64,000 nucleotides of DNA from Streptomyces sp. MspMP-M5 (GCF_000373585.1 NZ_KB891885.1:124001-188000), one strand, 5' to 3'. Positions 53,618 through 62,147 are shown, numbered from the stretch's first letter. Notes: a model not told the origin generated them from the letters alone. Numbers and translations: made by a program.

Positions 53618-54258
53618 GACAAGTTCGAACCGTCGACGGCAGAGTTGCCGGTCGCCGCGGACAGGCGACGCGGCAAAAGCTTCTCGACTGCCTCAGTGAA
53701 ATGCTCAGTTCGTCCCCCTACCGGGACGTCAAAGTCATCGATGTGGCCCGAAAAGCGGGCACTTCACCCGCGACGTTCTATCAGTACTTCCCCGACGTCG
53801 AAGGCGCGGTCCTCGAAATCGCCGAAGAGATGGCGAAAGAGGGCGCGAGCCTGACCAATCTGGTCGCCGAACGCTCCTGGGTGGGCAAGTCCGGTTGGCA
53901 GGCCGCGGAAGAACTGGTCGACGGCTTCCTCTCCTTCTGGCGCAAGCACGATGCGATCCTGCGCGTCGTCGACCTGGGTGCCGCCGAGGGCGACAAGCGG
54001 TTCTACAAGATCCGCATGAAGATCCTCAACGCGGTCACCAACTCCCTTACGGAGTCGATCCAGGAGCTCCAGGCCAAGAACAAGGTCGACAAGGACGTCA
54101 GCGCGGCGGCCATGGCCGGTTCCATCGTCGCGATGCTGGCGGCGGTCGCCGGCCACCAGAAGGGCTTCCAGAGCTGGGGCGTCAAGCAGGCCGAGCTCAA
54201 GCCCAATCTGGCGCTGCTGGTCCACTTCGGCATCACCGGCAAGAAGCCGACCAAGTAG
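53611..54258 (+). CDS. TetR family transcriptional regulator
   Basis: 215 residues. TetR helix-turn-helix about residues 15-65: GQATRQKLLDCLSEML, then VKVIDVARKAGTSPATFYQYF with the typical TFYQYF ending. The C-terminal ligand domain is helical, with GFLSFWRKHDAILRVVDLGAAEGDKRFYKI near 100-130. The only TetR gene in the window and in the middle of the operator-bearing catabolic region, so it is the best local candidate for binding CTGAC-N5-GTCAG. It may instead belong to the afsK neighbourhood. Lys-rich C-terminus (ITGKKPTK). Confidence 0.93.
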   Translation: MTGQVRTVDGRVAGRRGQATRQKLLDCLSEMLSSSPYRDVKVIDVARKAGTSPATFYQYFPDVEGAVLEIAEEMAKEGASLTNLVAERSWVGKSGWQAAEELVDGFLSFWRKHDAILRVVDLGAAEGDKRFYKIRMKILNAVTNSLTESIQELQAKNKVDKDVSAAAMAGSIVAMLAAVAGHQKGFQSWGVKQAELKPNLALLVHFGITGKKPTK

Positions 54259-54714
54259 CCGGCCAGGTAGCCGGCCTCCCGAAGCGCCGGCCCCAGTAGT
54301 CCGCGCCGGGTCGCCGCACCACCGGGAACGCCGCTTCGCCGTACGGCCGTATCGCCGGTGCCACCGCGCCGGGAACGCCGCACCTCAACGCCGCACCTCG
54401 GCAGCCGCACTGCCGCCGGGGAGCCGGAGCTTCCAGAGCCTCCGGAGTTCCCCCGATGTCCCGTCGCTTCCGGGGCAGTTCGACCTCCGTCCTGTAACCG
54501 TCCTGCCATAGCTGTACACCACACGCAGCCGGGTGCCGACCGCCCTCCAGGGCCGTACGGCACCCGCTGCGTGTACGGGGGCGGTTCGCGTCGCATCCGG
54601 CATCCGGGGCCCGACATCCAGTACCCGATACCCGGTACCCATTACCCGACACCTGGCATTCGACTTTCGGTATTCGGTACTCGGCATGTGAGCAGGGCCC
54701 GTTCGGTGCTCTTT
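54259..54714. other. Gene-free gap with degenerate short repeats
   Basis: No gene. Bases about 54608-54685 carry degenerate CCGATACCCGGTACC-type 7-8 bp repeats; 54300-54420 repeats CCGCACC/CCGCGCCGGG motifs. Confidence 0.55.
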
Positions 54715-55230
54715 TCAGCAGCGGTCCAGGCGGTCCGGCCCATCCACGCCGTCCAGCCGGTCCAACCGCTCCAGCCGGAACAGCCGGATCTCCCGTTCCA
54801 CCCGCGCCTGATAGGCCGCGTACGGCGGCCAGAACGCAAGCGCCGCCCGCCAGGCCCGTTCGCGCTCCTCCCCGGTCAGCAGCCGGGCCCGCACCAAGAT
54901 GTCCCGGCCCCGCCAACTCACCGTCGCCTCCGGGTTCTTCAGGAGATTTCCGGTCCAGGCAGGATGCCCCGGGCGCCCGAAGTTACTGCCGACCAGTAGC
55001 CAGCCGCCGTTGTCCTGCGGCATACAGGCCAGTGGAGTGCGCCGCGGCAGGCCGCTGCGGGCACCGGTCGCGGTCAGCACCACGCAGGGCAGCATCCGCG
55101 TACTGAGCAGCGTCTTTCCGCCGGACAGCCGGTGGACGGCGCGGTCCAGCGCCGGGATGACGTGCGGTGCGATCCGCGCGAACGCCCGGGTCGCGGAGAT
55201 CTTCTGCACCAGCCGCGCACGGCGGTCCAT
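54715..55230 (-). CDS. Deazaflavin-dependent nitroreductase (DDN) family protein
   Basis: 171 residues. Split-barrel F420-binding fold: VVLTATGARSGLPRRTPLAC near residue 50, GWLLVGSNFGRPGHPAWTGNLL near 75, then the AYQ..V.R.I helix. DDN-type enzymes use F420H2 to reduce quinones, nitro compounds or enones. The C-terminus ends in a repetitive Leu/Asp/Arg tail (RLERLDRLDGVDGPDRLDRC). Its ATG overlaps the acyl-CoA dehydrogenase stop, so it is co-translated with it and belongs to the same catabolic unit; fbiC at 20305 would supply the cofactor precursor. Confidence 0.88.
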   Translation of the reverse strand: MDRRARLVQKISATRAFARIAPHVIPALDRAVHRLSGGKTLLSTRMLPCVVLTATGARSGLPRRTPLACMPQDNGGWLLVGSNFGRPGHPAWTGNLLKNPEATVSWRGRDILVRARLLTGEERERAWRAALAFWPPYAAYQARVEREIRLFRLERLDRLDGVDGPDRLDRC

Positions 55231-56564
55231 CAGGCGCCGACCGCCTCTCGCGCCGCCGGATCGGCAACGGCGCCCGCGCTCTCGCCGGCACCGAACAGGC
55301 CCGCCTGCTCGGCCGCCCGGGCCCGCAGCCGGTGCACCGGCCCCAGCAGCAGTTCGTCACCGGCCGCCCGCTGGAAGCAGAGGTGCGCCGCGTCCTCCCC
55401 GGTGGAGCCGACCCCGCCGGGCAACCGCACCGCCTCCGCGGCCACCGCGCGCAGCGCCTCCAGCCCTTGCGCCAGCGCCAACGCGCCCAGCCCGGGTTCG
55501 GCACGCCCGCCGCCCGCCGCCCAGGCCGCGTGGTACGCCGCCGAGCGCGCCCCCTGCACCGCCACATACAGCTCGACCAGCCGGCGCTGCACCGCCTGGA
55601 AGGCGCCGTCCGGCCGCCCACCCCGGTTGCGCTCCCGGACCCGGTCGACCGTACGGGACAGCGTCGCGTCGGCCGCGCCGACCGCCTCGGCCGCCAGGCA
55701 CGCGGCCGCCGTCGCCCCGGTGGCGGCCAGCGCCGCGGCCGCCGCCTCCGCCGCGCGGCCGCCGTCCCCGTTCCCACCCCCGTTTCCGTTCCGGCCCCTG
55801 TCCCCGTTCCGGTCCCCGTCCCCGTTCCCGGATGGGGCCTCTCCCAGCAACTCGGCCGCCACATCGCGGAGTTCGACGCGCGCCTGTGGCCGGGCGCCGT
55901 CCGGCGCCGCCTGCCGGGTCCGCAGCAGCCCCGGTGCCGCCGTCCCGTCCGCCCCCTTCGCCCGTACGGCGAAGAGCAGGGTGCGGCTGTGCGCGAACCC
56001 GCCGGTGTGCGCCGCGACGACCAGTACGTCCGCGGTGTGCCCGTCCAGGACGCGGCCCGCCTCCCCGTAGAGCCGCCAGCCTTGGCCGACGGCCCGTGCC
56101 TGGATTCCCCCGGCCCGGCCGCCGCCGGCCCAGTCGCCGTCGTTGGGCCCGGTCAGCGCCAGCGCGGTGGCCAGCTGCCCGCCCGGTACGGCGAGGGTGG
56201 CAGTCAGCTCCCCGGTGGCAAGTCCCGGCAGCAGTTCGGCGCGCAGGCGCTCCCCGCCCAGCGCCAGGATCAGCGGGGCGGCCAGCACGGTGGTGGCGAT
56301 CAGCGGCGCGGGGAGGACGGCGCGGCCGGTCTCCTCGCAGGCCAGGGCAAGTTCGGTGGGCCCGCGGCCGCGGCCGCCGTACGCGGTGGGCAGGGTCAGA
56401 CCGGGCAGGCCGGCCTCCCGGGCGAGCCGCCGCCACAGCTCCGGGTCGTGGCCCGACGGGTTCCGGGCCGCCGCCCTCACCTCCTCCGAACCACAGCCCT
56501 TGCCCAGTAGTGCGCGCAGGGTGCGGCGGATCTCGTCCTGCTCCTCGGTGAACGCGGCATCCAT
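55230..56564 (-). CDS. Acyl-CoA dehydrogenase family protein
   Basis: 444 residues from ATG 56564, with GGGAGGAG upstream. N-terminal helical domain (FTEEQDEIRRTLRALLG, LPGLTLPTAYGGRGRGPTELALACEETGRAV), middle beta domain with TATLAVPGG, then C-terminal helical domain with RLVELYVAVQGARSAAYHAAWA. Insert near 235-270 is a Gly/Asn/Asp/Arg repeat from a hexamer tract (about 55770-55835) and probably disordered. The catalytic Glu could not be placed; several actinobacterial members work as heteromers, with only one subunit supplying it. Transcribed away from the thiolase at 56807, sharing a promoter region with operator sites. Confidence 0.9.
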   Translation of the reverse strand: MDAAFTEEQDEIRRTLRALLGKGCGSEEVRAAARNPSGHDPELWRRLAREAGLPGLTLPTAYGGRGRGPTELALACEETGRAVLPAPLIATTVLAAPLILALGGERLRAELLPGLATGELTATLAVPGGQLATALALTGPNDGDWAGGGRAGGIQARAVGQGWRLYGEAGRVLDGHTADVLVVAAHTGGFAHSRTLLFAVRAKGADGTAAPGLLRTRQAAPDGARPQARVELRDVAAELLGEAPSGNGDGDRNGDRGRNGNGGGNGDGGRAAEAAAAALAATGATAAACLAAEAVGAADATLSRTVDRVRERNRGGRPDGAFQAVQRRLVELYVAVQGARSAAYHAAWAAGGGRAEPGLGALALAQGLEALRAVAAEAVRLPGGVGSTGEDAAHLCFQRAAGDELLLGPVHRLRARAAEQAGLFGAGESAGAVADPAAREAVGA

Positions 56565-56686
56565 CGGCGGGCTCCTCCCGGCCGTGCGGCGAACCCCGCC
56601 CACTCGGCCGGGATCCACAACTGGCAGCGTCCGGATCCACCGGGGCTCCGGCCCCAACAGGGACCGGGACGGGCAGGGATATGAAT

Positions 56687-56701
56687 CTGACGGGGCGTCA
56701 T
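56687..56701. promoter_or_regulatory. CTGAC-N5-GTCAG operator site 6, one mismatch
   Basis: CTGACGGGGCGTCAT in the divergent region between the acyl-CoA dehydrogenase and thiolase genes, 123 bases before the dehydrogenase start. Confidence 0.6.
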
Positions 56702-56788
56702 AGTAGGGAGAGGGCCGGCACTTTCCTAGAGAGACGGCACCCCTCAGCCCGGAAAGAGCGGGGTCGATCCGGGGCGACGGCAAGACAT

Positions 56789-56803
56789 CTGATGTACCGT
56801 CAG
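56789..56803. promoter_or_regulatory. CTGAC-N5-GTCAG operator site 7, one mismatch
   Basis: CTGATGTACCGTCAG ends three bases before the thiolase ATG at 56807, so a bound protein would cover the start region. Confidence 0.65.
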
Positions 56804-56806
56804 ATC

Positions 56807-58000
56807 ATGCCGCTGACGTCAGGCACCACCCCCTCCCGGAAGCGCAAGGTCGCCGTCGCCGGAGTCGCGCTCTCCGACTGCGGACGGGTGGACGAGGCCA
56901 CCCCGTACACCCTGCACGCCCAGGCCGCCCGCCGGGCGCTCGCCGATTCCGGGCTCGACCGGTCGGTGATCGACGGCTTCGCCTCGGCCGGCCTCGGCAC
57001 CCTCGCCCCCGTCGAAGTCGCCGCATACCTGGGGCTGCGCCCCACCTGGGTGGACTCCACCACGGTCGGCGGCGCCACCTGGGAGGTGATGGCCGCGCAC
57101 GCCGCCGACGCGATCGCGGCCGGCCACGCGAACGCCGTCCTCCTCGTCTACGGCTCCACGGCGCGCGCCGACCTCAAGGCCGGGCGCCGCACCGCCAACC
57201 TCTCCTTCGGCTCCCGGGGCCCGCTCCAGTTCGAGGCCCCCTACGGGCACACCCTGATCGCCAAATACGCGATGGCCGCGCGCCGCCATCAGCACCAGTA
57301 CGGGACGACCCTGGAACAGCTGGCCGAGATAGCCGTCCAGGCACGCGCCAACGCGGCCGCCAACCCCGACGCCATGTACCGCGAACCGATCACCGTGGAC
57401 GCGGTGCTGTCCGGCCCGATGATCGCCGACCCGTTCACCAAGCTGCACTGCTGCATCCGCTCCGACGGCGGCTGCGCGGTACTGCTGGTCGCCGAGGACT
57501 ACGTGCCCGACCTGGCCAAACGCCCGGTCTGGGTGCTCGGTTCGGGCACCGCCGTCTCGCACACGTCCATGGCGGAGTGGGACGACTTCACCGTCTCCCC
57601 CGCCGCCGTCTCCGGCCGGCTCGCCTTCGAACGCGCCGGCGTCCGCCCCGCCGAGATCGACCTCGCCGAGATCTACGACGCCTTCACCTACATGACCCTG
57701 GTGACGTTGGAGGACCTGGGCTTCTGCGCCAAAGGGGAGGGCGGCGCGTTCGTCGAGAAGGGGCGGCTGCTGCGGGACGGCGCGCTGCCGGTCAATACCG
57801 ACGGCGGCGGACTGGCCGCCTGCCATCCCGGTATGCGGGGGCTGTTCCTGCTGGTCGAGGCGGTCCGCCAGCTCCGCGGCGAAGCCGGCCCGGGCCGCCA
57901 GGTCCACAAGAAGGGCGGCGCCCTGCCGCGGCTCGCGGTGGCGTCCGGCACCGGCGGCTGGTTCTGCTCGTCGGGGACGGTGGTGCTGGGGACGGGCTGA
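56807..58000 (+). CDS. Thiolase/lipid-transfer protein (Ltp2-like aldolase candidate)
   Basis: 397 residues from ATG 56807; no ribosome site fits because the operator occupies that place, so a leaderless mRNA is possible. Thiolase fold: VAVAGVALSDCGRVDEATPY, HCCIRSDGGCAVLLV, IYDAFTYMTLVTLEDLGFCAKGEGG and NTDGGGLAACHPGMRGL. At the usual nucleophile position the segment reads VGGATWEVMAAHAADAIAAG with no Cys, unlike the thiolase at 45913, which favours an aldolase-type or non-thiolytic role. Its probable DUF35 partner is at 59018 on the opposite strand, with a PNPOx-family gene between. Confidence 0.88.
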   Translation: MPLTSGTTPSRKRKVAVAGVALSDCGRVDEATPYTLHAQAARRALADSGLDRSVIDGFASAGLGTLAPVEVAAYLGLRPTWVDSTTVGGATWEVMAAHAADAIAAGHANAVLLVYGSTARADLKAGRRTANLSFGSRGPLQFEAPYGHTLIAKYAMAARRHQHQYGTTLEQLAEIAVQARANAAANPDAMYREPITVDAVLSGPMIADPFTKLHCCIRSDGGCAVLLVAEDYVPDLAKRPVWVLGSGTAVSHTSMAEWDDFTVSPAAVSGRLAFERAGVRPAEIDLAEIYDAFTYMTLVTLEDLGFCAKGEGGAFVEKGRLLRDGALPVNTDGGGLAACHPGMRGLFLLVEAVRQLRGEAGPGRQVHKKGGALPRLAVASGTGGWFCSSGTVVLGTG

Positions 58001-58129
58001 CGGGGCGGGGGCGATCCGCTGCCCCTAGTGGTCGCCGTGGAGGCGGCCGTTGCGGAGACCGCCGCCCCCGGCACGCGTCCACCGCCTCCTCCGGCGCGTG
58101 TGGCCGGTGCCCCGCGTACGCTGCCCGAC

Positions 58130-58924
58130 ATGCCCGATCACACGGACCACACGGATCACCGCGCCGACGGGGCCACGCCCGGCCCCGGGCCGTCCCTGGA
58201 AACCGGCACCGGCGCCGGCATCGGCACCGATGCAGGTGCAGGCACCGCCACCGGCGCGGGCGGCGACGCTGACGCCTTCCGTGCGCTGCTGCGCGGCCTG
58301 CGGGTCTGGGAGGGGGAGCTGCCGTCGTTCGACCCGGAGGGGGCGCCCGGCGAGCCGTTGCCGCTGTTCCGGCAGTGGCTGCGGGAGGCCGCCGAGGCCG
58401 GTGTCCCCGAGCCGCACACCATGTCGCTGGCCACGGCGGACGCGGCCGGCGACCCGTCCGTGCGCATCGTGATGCTGCACGACGCGGACGAGCGCGGCTG
58501 GCACTTCGGCACCCACCGCGGCAGCCGCAAGGGCCGTGAGCTGGCCGTCCGTCCGCGGGCCGCACTGGCCTTCTACTGGGCGGCGGTCGGCCGTCAGGTG
58601 CGGGTGCGGGGCACGGTGGCCGCGGCGAGCCCCGAGGAGAGCGTGGCCGATCTGCACCGCCGCTCCACGGGCGCGCTGGCCGCCGCCCTGGTGGGCCACC
58701 AGAGCGAGGTACTCGGCTCGGCCGCCGAGCTGGCCCGCACCGCGGACGCCGCCTGGGAGCGCGCTCGGCGCGAACCGGACGCGCCGGTCCCGAGCTGGAC
58801 GCTGTACGTACTGCGCGCCGACGAGGTCGAGTTCTTCCAGGGCGATCAGCATCGGCGCCAGCACGTACGCCTCAACTACCGCCGCACGGAGGATGGTTGG
58901 GAGCGGGAGCTGCTCTGGCCGTGA
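58130..58924 (+). CDS. Pyridoxamine 5'-phosphate oxidase family protein
   Basis: 264 residues from ATG 58130. The first 45 residues are His/Asp then Gly/Thr/Ala repeats. The split-barrel flavin domain follows: LPLFRQWLREAAEAGVPEPHTMSLATAD near 80, VRIVMLHDADERGWHFGTHRGSRKGREL near 120, FYWAAVGRQVRVRGTV, and C-terminal VEFFQGDQHRRQHVRLNYRR, a good match to the PNPOx C-terminal dimerisation region. It could be a true PLP-forming oxidase or a relative using FMN or F420 on another substrate. Confidence 0.88.
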   Translation: MPDHTDHTDHRADGATPGPGPSLETGTGAGIGTDAGAGTATGAGGDADAFRALLRGLRVWEGELPSFDPEGAPGEPLPLFRQWLREAAEAGVPEPHTMSLATADAAGDPSVRIVMLHDADERGWHFGTHRGSRKGRELAVRPRAALAFYWAAVGRQVRVRGTVAAASPEESVADLHRRSTGALAAALVGHQSEVLGSAAELARTADAAWERARREPDAPVPSWTLYVLRADEVEFFQGDQHRRQHVRLNYRRTEDGWERELLWP

Positions 58925-59017
58925 GGTGAGCGGGCCGGCCGTCGGCACACGAGGGGTTCGGGTTCACGCCGACCGTCGAAACACGGGGGGCACGCCGACC
59001 TTCGGCACACAAGGGAT

Positions 59018-59557
59018 TCACGCCGGCCGGAAGACCGGTACGGCGTATCCGCCGTCCGCCTCCGCAACGCCACCGGCCGCCTCGACCGGCTCCGCCGGCT
59101 CGGTGCGGAAGTGGACCATGAGCGGCATCCCGATCCGCAGGTGCGGCTCTGCGCAGTCGATCACCTCGGTCATCATCCGGGGCCCTTCGGCCAGTTCGAC
59201 GACGGCCGCCACGTACGGGACGCGGCCGCCGAAGGGCGGGAGGTCGTTACGGTGCACCACGGACCAGGTATAGAGGGTGGCACGGCCGCCGGCCGGCTCC
59301 CAGACGACGTCCTCGCTCCAGCAGTACGGGCAGAACTCGCGCGGGTAGTGGTGCGCCGCCCCGCACCCCCCGGCCCGGCACCGGCGCAGCAGCAGCCGCC
59401 CCTCGGCCGCCGCCGCCCAGTAGGGCCGGGTGAAAGCGTCCACCTCCGGCAGATCGAACCGCGCCACCGCGCGCCCCGCCCCGCCCGCACCCCTGGTCCC
59501 ACCCGCGTCCTGCGTCCGCCCCGCACCCCCGGTGTGCGTCGCCTCCCGCGCCGTCAT
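59018..59557 (-). CDS. DUF35 OB-fold/zinc-ribbon protein
   Basis: 179 residues. Gly/Ala/Thr-rich N-terminus to 30, helix (EVDAFTRPYWAAAAEGRLLL), zinc ribbon with CRAGGCG and CPYC (four Cys), then OB fold TLYTWSVVHRNDLPPFGGRVPYVAAVVELAEGPRMM. Partner type of thiolase-like proteins, probably that at 56807. A perfect palindromic operator lies 45-59 bases upstream of the start. Confidence 0.9.
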   Translation of the reverse strand: MTAREATHTGGAGRTQDAGGTRGAGGAGRAVARFDLPEVDAFTRPYWAAAAEGRLLLRRCRAGGCGAAHHYPREFCPYCWSEDVVWEPAGGRATLYTWSVVHRNDLPPFGGRVPYVAAVVELAEGPRMMTEVIDCAEPHLRIGMPLMVHFRTEPAEPVEAAGGVAEADGGYAVPVFRPA

Positions 59558-59601
59558 CGAACCACCCGCCCTGCGCTCACTCTCGCTCTCGCCATCTCGG
59601 C

Positions 59602-59616
59602 CTGACGGTACGTCAG
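59602..59616. promoter_or_regulatory. CTGAC-N5-GTCAG operator site 8
   Basis: CTGACGGTACGTCAG, perfect arms, upstream of the DUF35 gene. Confidence 0.82.
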
Positions 59617-59761
59617 TTCAGCTCATCACCCACCCGGCCGCAAGAGGGAGCCCGACCCTCCGAGGGGCGCCAGCCCGAGGAGTACCCCCTGCAGGAGCGC
59701 TCTCGCTGTCCCGCACCACCCCCCAACACCCGCCACCCAACCTTTCCCCGCACACCCATTC

Positions 59762-59800
59762 CTGACATGCCATCAGTTCAGTAATCTGACTAAGTGTCAG
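59762..59800. promoter_or_regulatory. Two CTGAC-N5-GTCAG operators, sites 9a and 9b
   Basis: CTGACATGCCATCAG (59762-59776, one mismatch) and CTGACTAAGTGTCAG (59786-59800, perfect arms), 24 bases apart centre to centre, 65 bases before the ADP-forming ligase start. Confidence 0.82.
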
Positions 59801-59864
59801 CTACGGCTGAGCGCGGTACGGCGCGCAGTCCACGAGAGCCGTCACACAGGAGCGGGCGTCTGCG

Positions 59865-62147
59865 ATGCTTGGATCGACTCACGGCACCCTCACCACGCAC
59901 TCCCGGCCGGCCCGCGTCGTGGCCTGCGGGGAGCACCCACCCCACACCGTCCACGGCATCAGCGACGCCGGCGGGTCCGAAGGCCCAGGTGCTACCGGCG
60001 GCGACGGCTCCGCGGCCGTCCGGGCCGTCGCCGACCGGGACGTCAGCGGCCGCCCGCTGTACGCACCCGTGCCGGACCTGGACCGCTTCTTCCGGCCCGA
60101 GTCGGTGGCCGTGATCGGCGCCTCGGACAGCGAGGGCCGCCCCAACACCGGCATCACCCGGCAGCTGATCGCCTGGGCGGAACGGGTCGGCGCCCGGCTC
60201 CACCCGGTCAACCCCGGGCGCGAGCAGGTCTTCGGCCTGCGCTGCCACGCCGGCGTCGCCGACCTGCCGGAGACCGTCGACCTCGCGGTACTGCTGGTCG
60301 GCGACCCGCTGCCGGTCATCGGGCAACTGGCCGAGGCCAAGGTGAAGTTCGCGGTCGCCTTCGCCTCCGGCTTCGCCGAGACCGGCGAGGACGGCGCGGC
60401 CGCCCAGGCCCGGCTGGCCGAGGCCGTCGCCGGCTCGGGCCTGCGGCTGCTCGGCCCCAACACCAACCTCAACGCCTTCGAGAGGTTCCGCGACGACCTC
60501 GACGGCCCGGCCGTCGCCCTGATCACGCAGTCGGGCCACCAGGGCCGCCCGGTCTTCGCCCTCCAGGAGCTGGGCGTCCGCCTCTCGCACTGGGCCCCGA
60601 CGGGCAACGAGGCCGACCTGGAGACTGCCGACTTCCTCTCCTACTTCGCCTCCCGTCCCGAGGTCGGCGCGATCGCCGCGTATGTGGAAGGGCTCAAGGA
60701 CGGCCGCAGCTTCCTGCTGGCCGCCGACCGCGCCGCCCGCAACAAGGTGCCGGTGGTCGTCGTCAAGGTCGGCCGCACCGAGACCGGCGCCCGGACCGCC
60801 GCCTCGCACACCGGCAAACTCACCGGCGCGGACGAGGTGGTGGACGCCGCGATGCGGCAGTTCGGCGTGATCCGGGTGGATGGGCTGGACGAGCTCCAGG
60901 ACACCGCGGCGCTGCTGGCCCGCGCCAGGAAGCCCACCGCCGAGGGCGTAGCGGTCTATTCGATCTCCGGCGGCACCGGCGCGCACTTCGCCGACCTGGC
61001 GACCGCGGCGGGCCTGAGCCTCCCCACCCTGTCCGACGCCAAGCAGACCGAACTCCACCAGTGGATACCGGGCTACCTCAACGTCACCAACCCGATCGAC
61101 AACGGCGGGCACCCGGTCGGCGACTGGCGCGGCCGCAAGATCATCGACGCGCTCCTCGCCGACCCGTCCGTGGGCGTCCTGATCTGCCCGATCACCGGCC
61201 CCTTCCCGCCCATGAGCGACAGGCTGGCACAGGACCTCGTGGACGCGGCGGAGCAGACCGACAAGCTGGTGTGCGTCGTCTGGGGCTCGCCGGTCGGCAC
61301 CGAGGACGCCTATCGCCGCACCCTTCTCGGCTCCTCCCGGGTGGCGACCTTCCGCATCTTCGCCAACTGCATCACCGCCGTCCGCGCCTATCTGGACCAC
61401 CACCGCTTCACCGCGCACTACCGCTCCCCCTTCGACGACGCGCCCCGCGCGGCCTCCCCCTCCGCCCGCAAGGCCCAGGCCCTGCTGCGTCCCGGCCGGC
61501 AGCTCAGCGAGCACGCGGCGAAGCAGCTGCTGCGCGCCTACGGCATCCGCGTACCGCGGGAACAGCTGGTGACCAGCGCGGCGGCGGCCGTCCGGGCGGC
61601 GAGCCTGGTCGGCTATCCGGTGGTGCTGAAGGGCTCCGGACCGGAGCTGGCCCACAAGTCCGAACTCGGGCTCGTCAAGGTCGGGTTGACCTCGGCCAGC
61701 CAGGTCCGCGAGACCTACCGCGAGCTGACCGAGATCGCCCGCTACGAGGACCTGCCGCTGGACGGCATACTCGTCTGCCAGATGATCGAACGCGGCGTCG
61801 AGATGGTCGTCGGCGTCACCCCCGACCCGCTCTTCGGGCCGACCGTCTCCGTCGGCCTCGGCGGGGTGCTGGTGGAGGTCCTCCAGGACATCGCGGTGGG
61901 CGTCCCGCCCTTCGGGGAGCAGCACGCCCGCACCATGCTCCGCCGCCTGCGCGGCCACGCCCTCCTGGAGGGCGTCCGCGGTATGCCGCCCGCGGACACC
62001 GACGCACTGGTCGAGACCGTGCTGCGGGTGCAGCGGATGGCCATGGAACTCGACGGCGAACTGGCGGAGTTGGACATCAACCCGCTGGTCGTCCTGGAAC
62101 GCGGTCAGGGCGCGGTGGCCGTGGACGCCCTGGCGATCTGCCACTGA
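59865..62147 (+). CDS. ADP-forming acyl-CoA ligase (acetate-CoA ligase family, fused)
   Basis: 760 residues. Rossmann CoA-binding domain about 70-190 (FFRPESVAVIGASDSEGRPN), CoA-ligase domains about 190-500 with ITQSGHQGRPVF (phospho-His loop type) and SHTGKLTG, then a C-terminal ATP-grasp about 540-755 (GYPVVLKGSGPELAHKSELG, ELAELDINPLVVLERGQG). These fused NDP-forming enzymes interconvert acyl-CoA and acid with ATP synthesis or use; in actinobacteria they also activate aromatic or side-chain acids. The first 60 residues are a variable extension. Preceded by two operators and followed by an enoyl-CoA hydratase gene. Confidence 0.92.
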   Translation: MLGSTHGTLTTHSRPARVVACGEHPPHTVHGISDAGGSEGPGATGGDGSAAVRAVADRDVSGRPLYAPVPDLDRFFRPESVAVIGASDSEGRPNTGITRQLIAWAERVGARLHPVNPGREQVFGLRCHAGVADLPETVDLAVLLVGDPLPVIGQLAEAKVKFAVAFASGFAETGEDGAAAQARLAEAVAGSGLRLLGPNTNLNAFERFRDDLDGPAVALITQSGHQGRPVFALQELGVRLSHWAPTGNEADLETADFLSYFASRPEVGAIAAYVEGLKDGRSFLLAADRAARNKVPVVVVKVGRTETGARTAASHTGKLTGADEVVDAAMRQFGVIRVDGLDELQDTAALLARARKPTAEGVAVYSISGGTGAHFADLATAAGLSLPTLSDAKQTELHQWIPGYLNVTNPIDNGGHPVGDWRGRKIIDALLADPSVGVLICPITGPFPPMSDRLAQDLVDAAEQTDKLVCVVWGSPVGTEDAYRRTLLGSSRVATFRIFANCITAVRAYLDHHRFTAHYRSPFDDAPRAASPSARKAQALLRPGRQLSEHAAKQLLRAYGIRVPREQLVTSAAAAVRAASLVGYPVVLKGSGPELAHKSELGLVKVGLTSASQVRETYRELTEIARYEDLPLDGILVCQMIERGVEMVVGVTPDPLFGPTVSVGLGGVLVEVLQDIAVGVPPFGEQHARTMLRRLRGHALLEGVRGMPPADTDALVETVLRVQRMAMELDGELAELDINPLVVLERGQGAVAVDALAICH

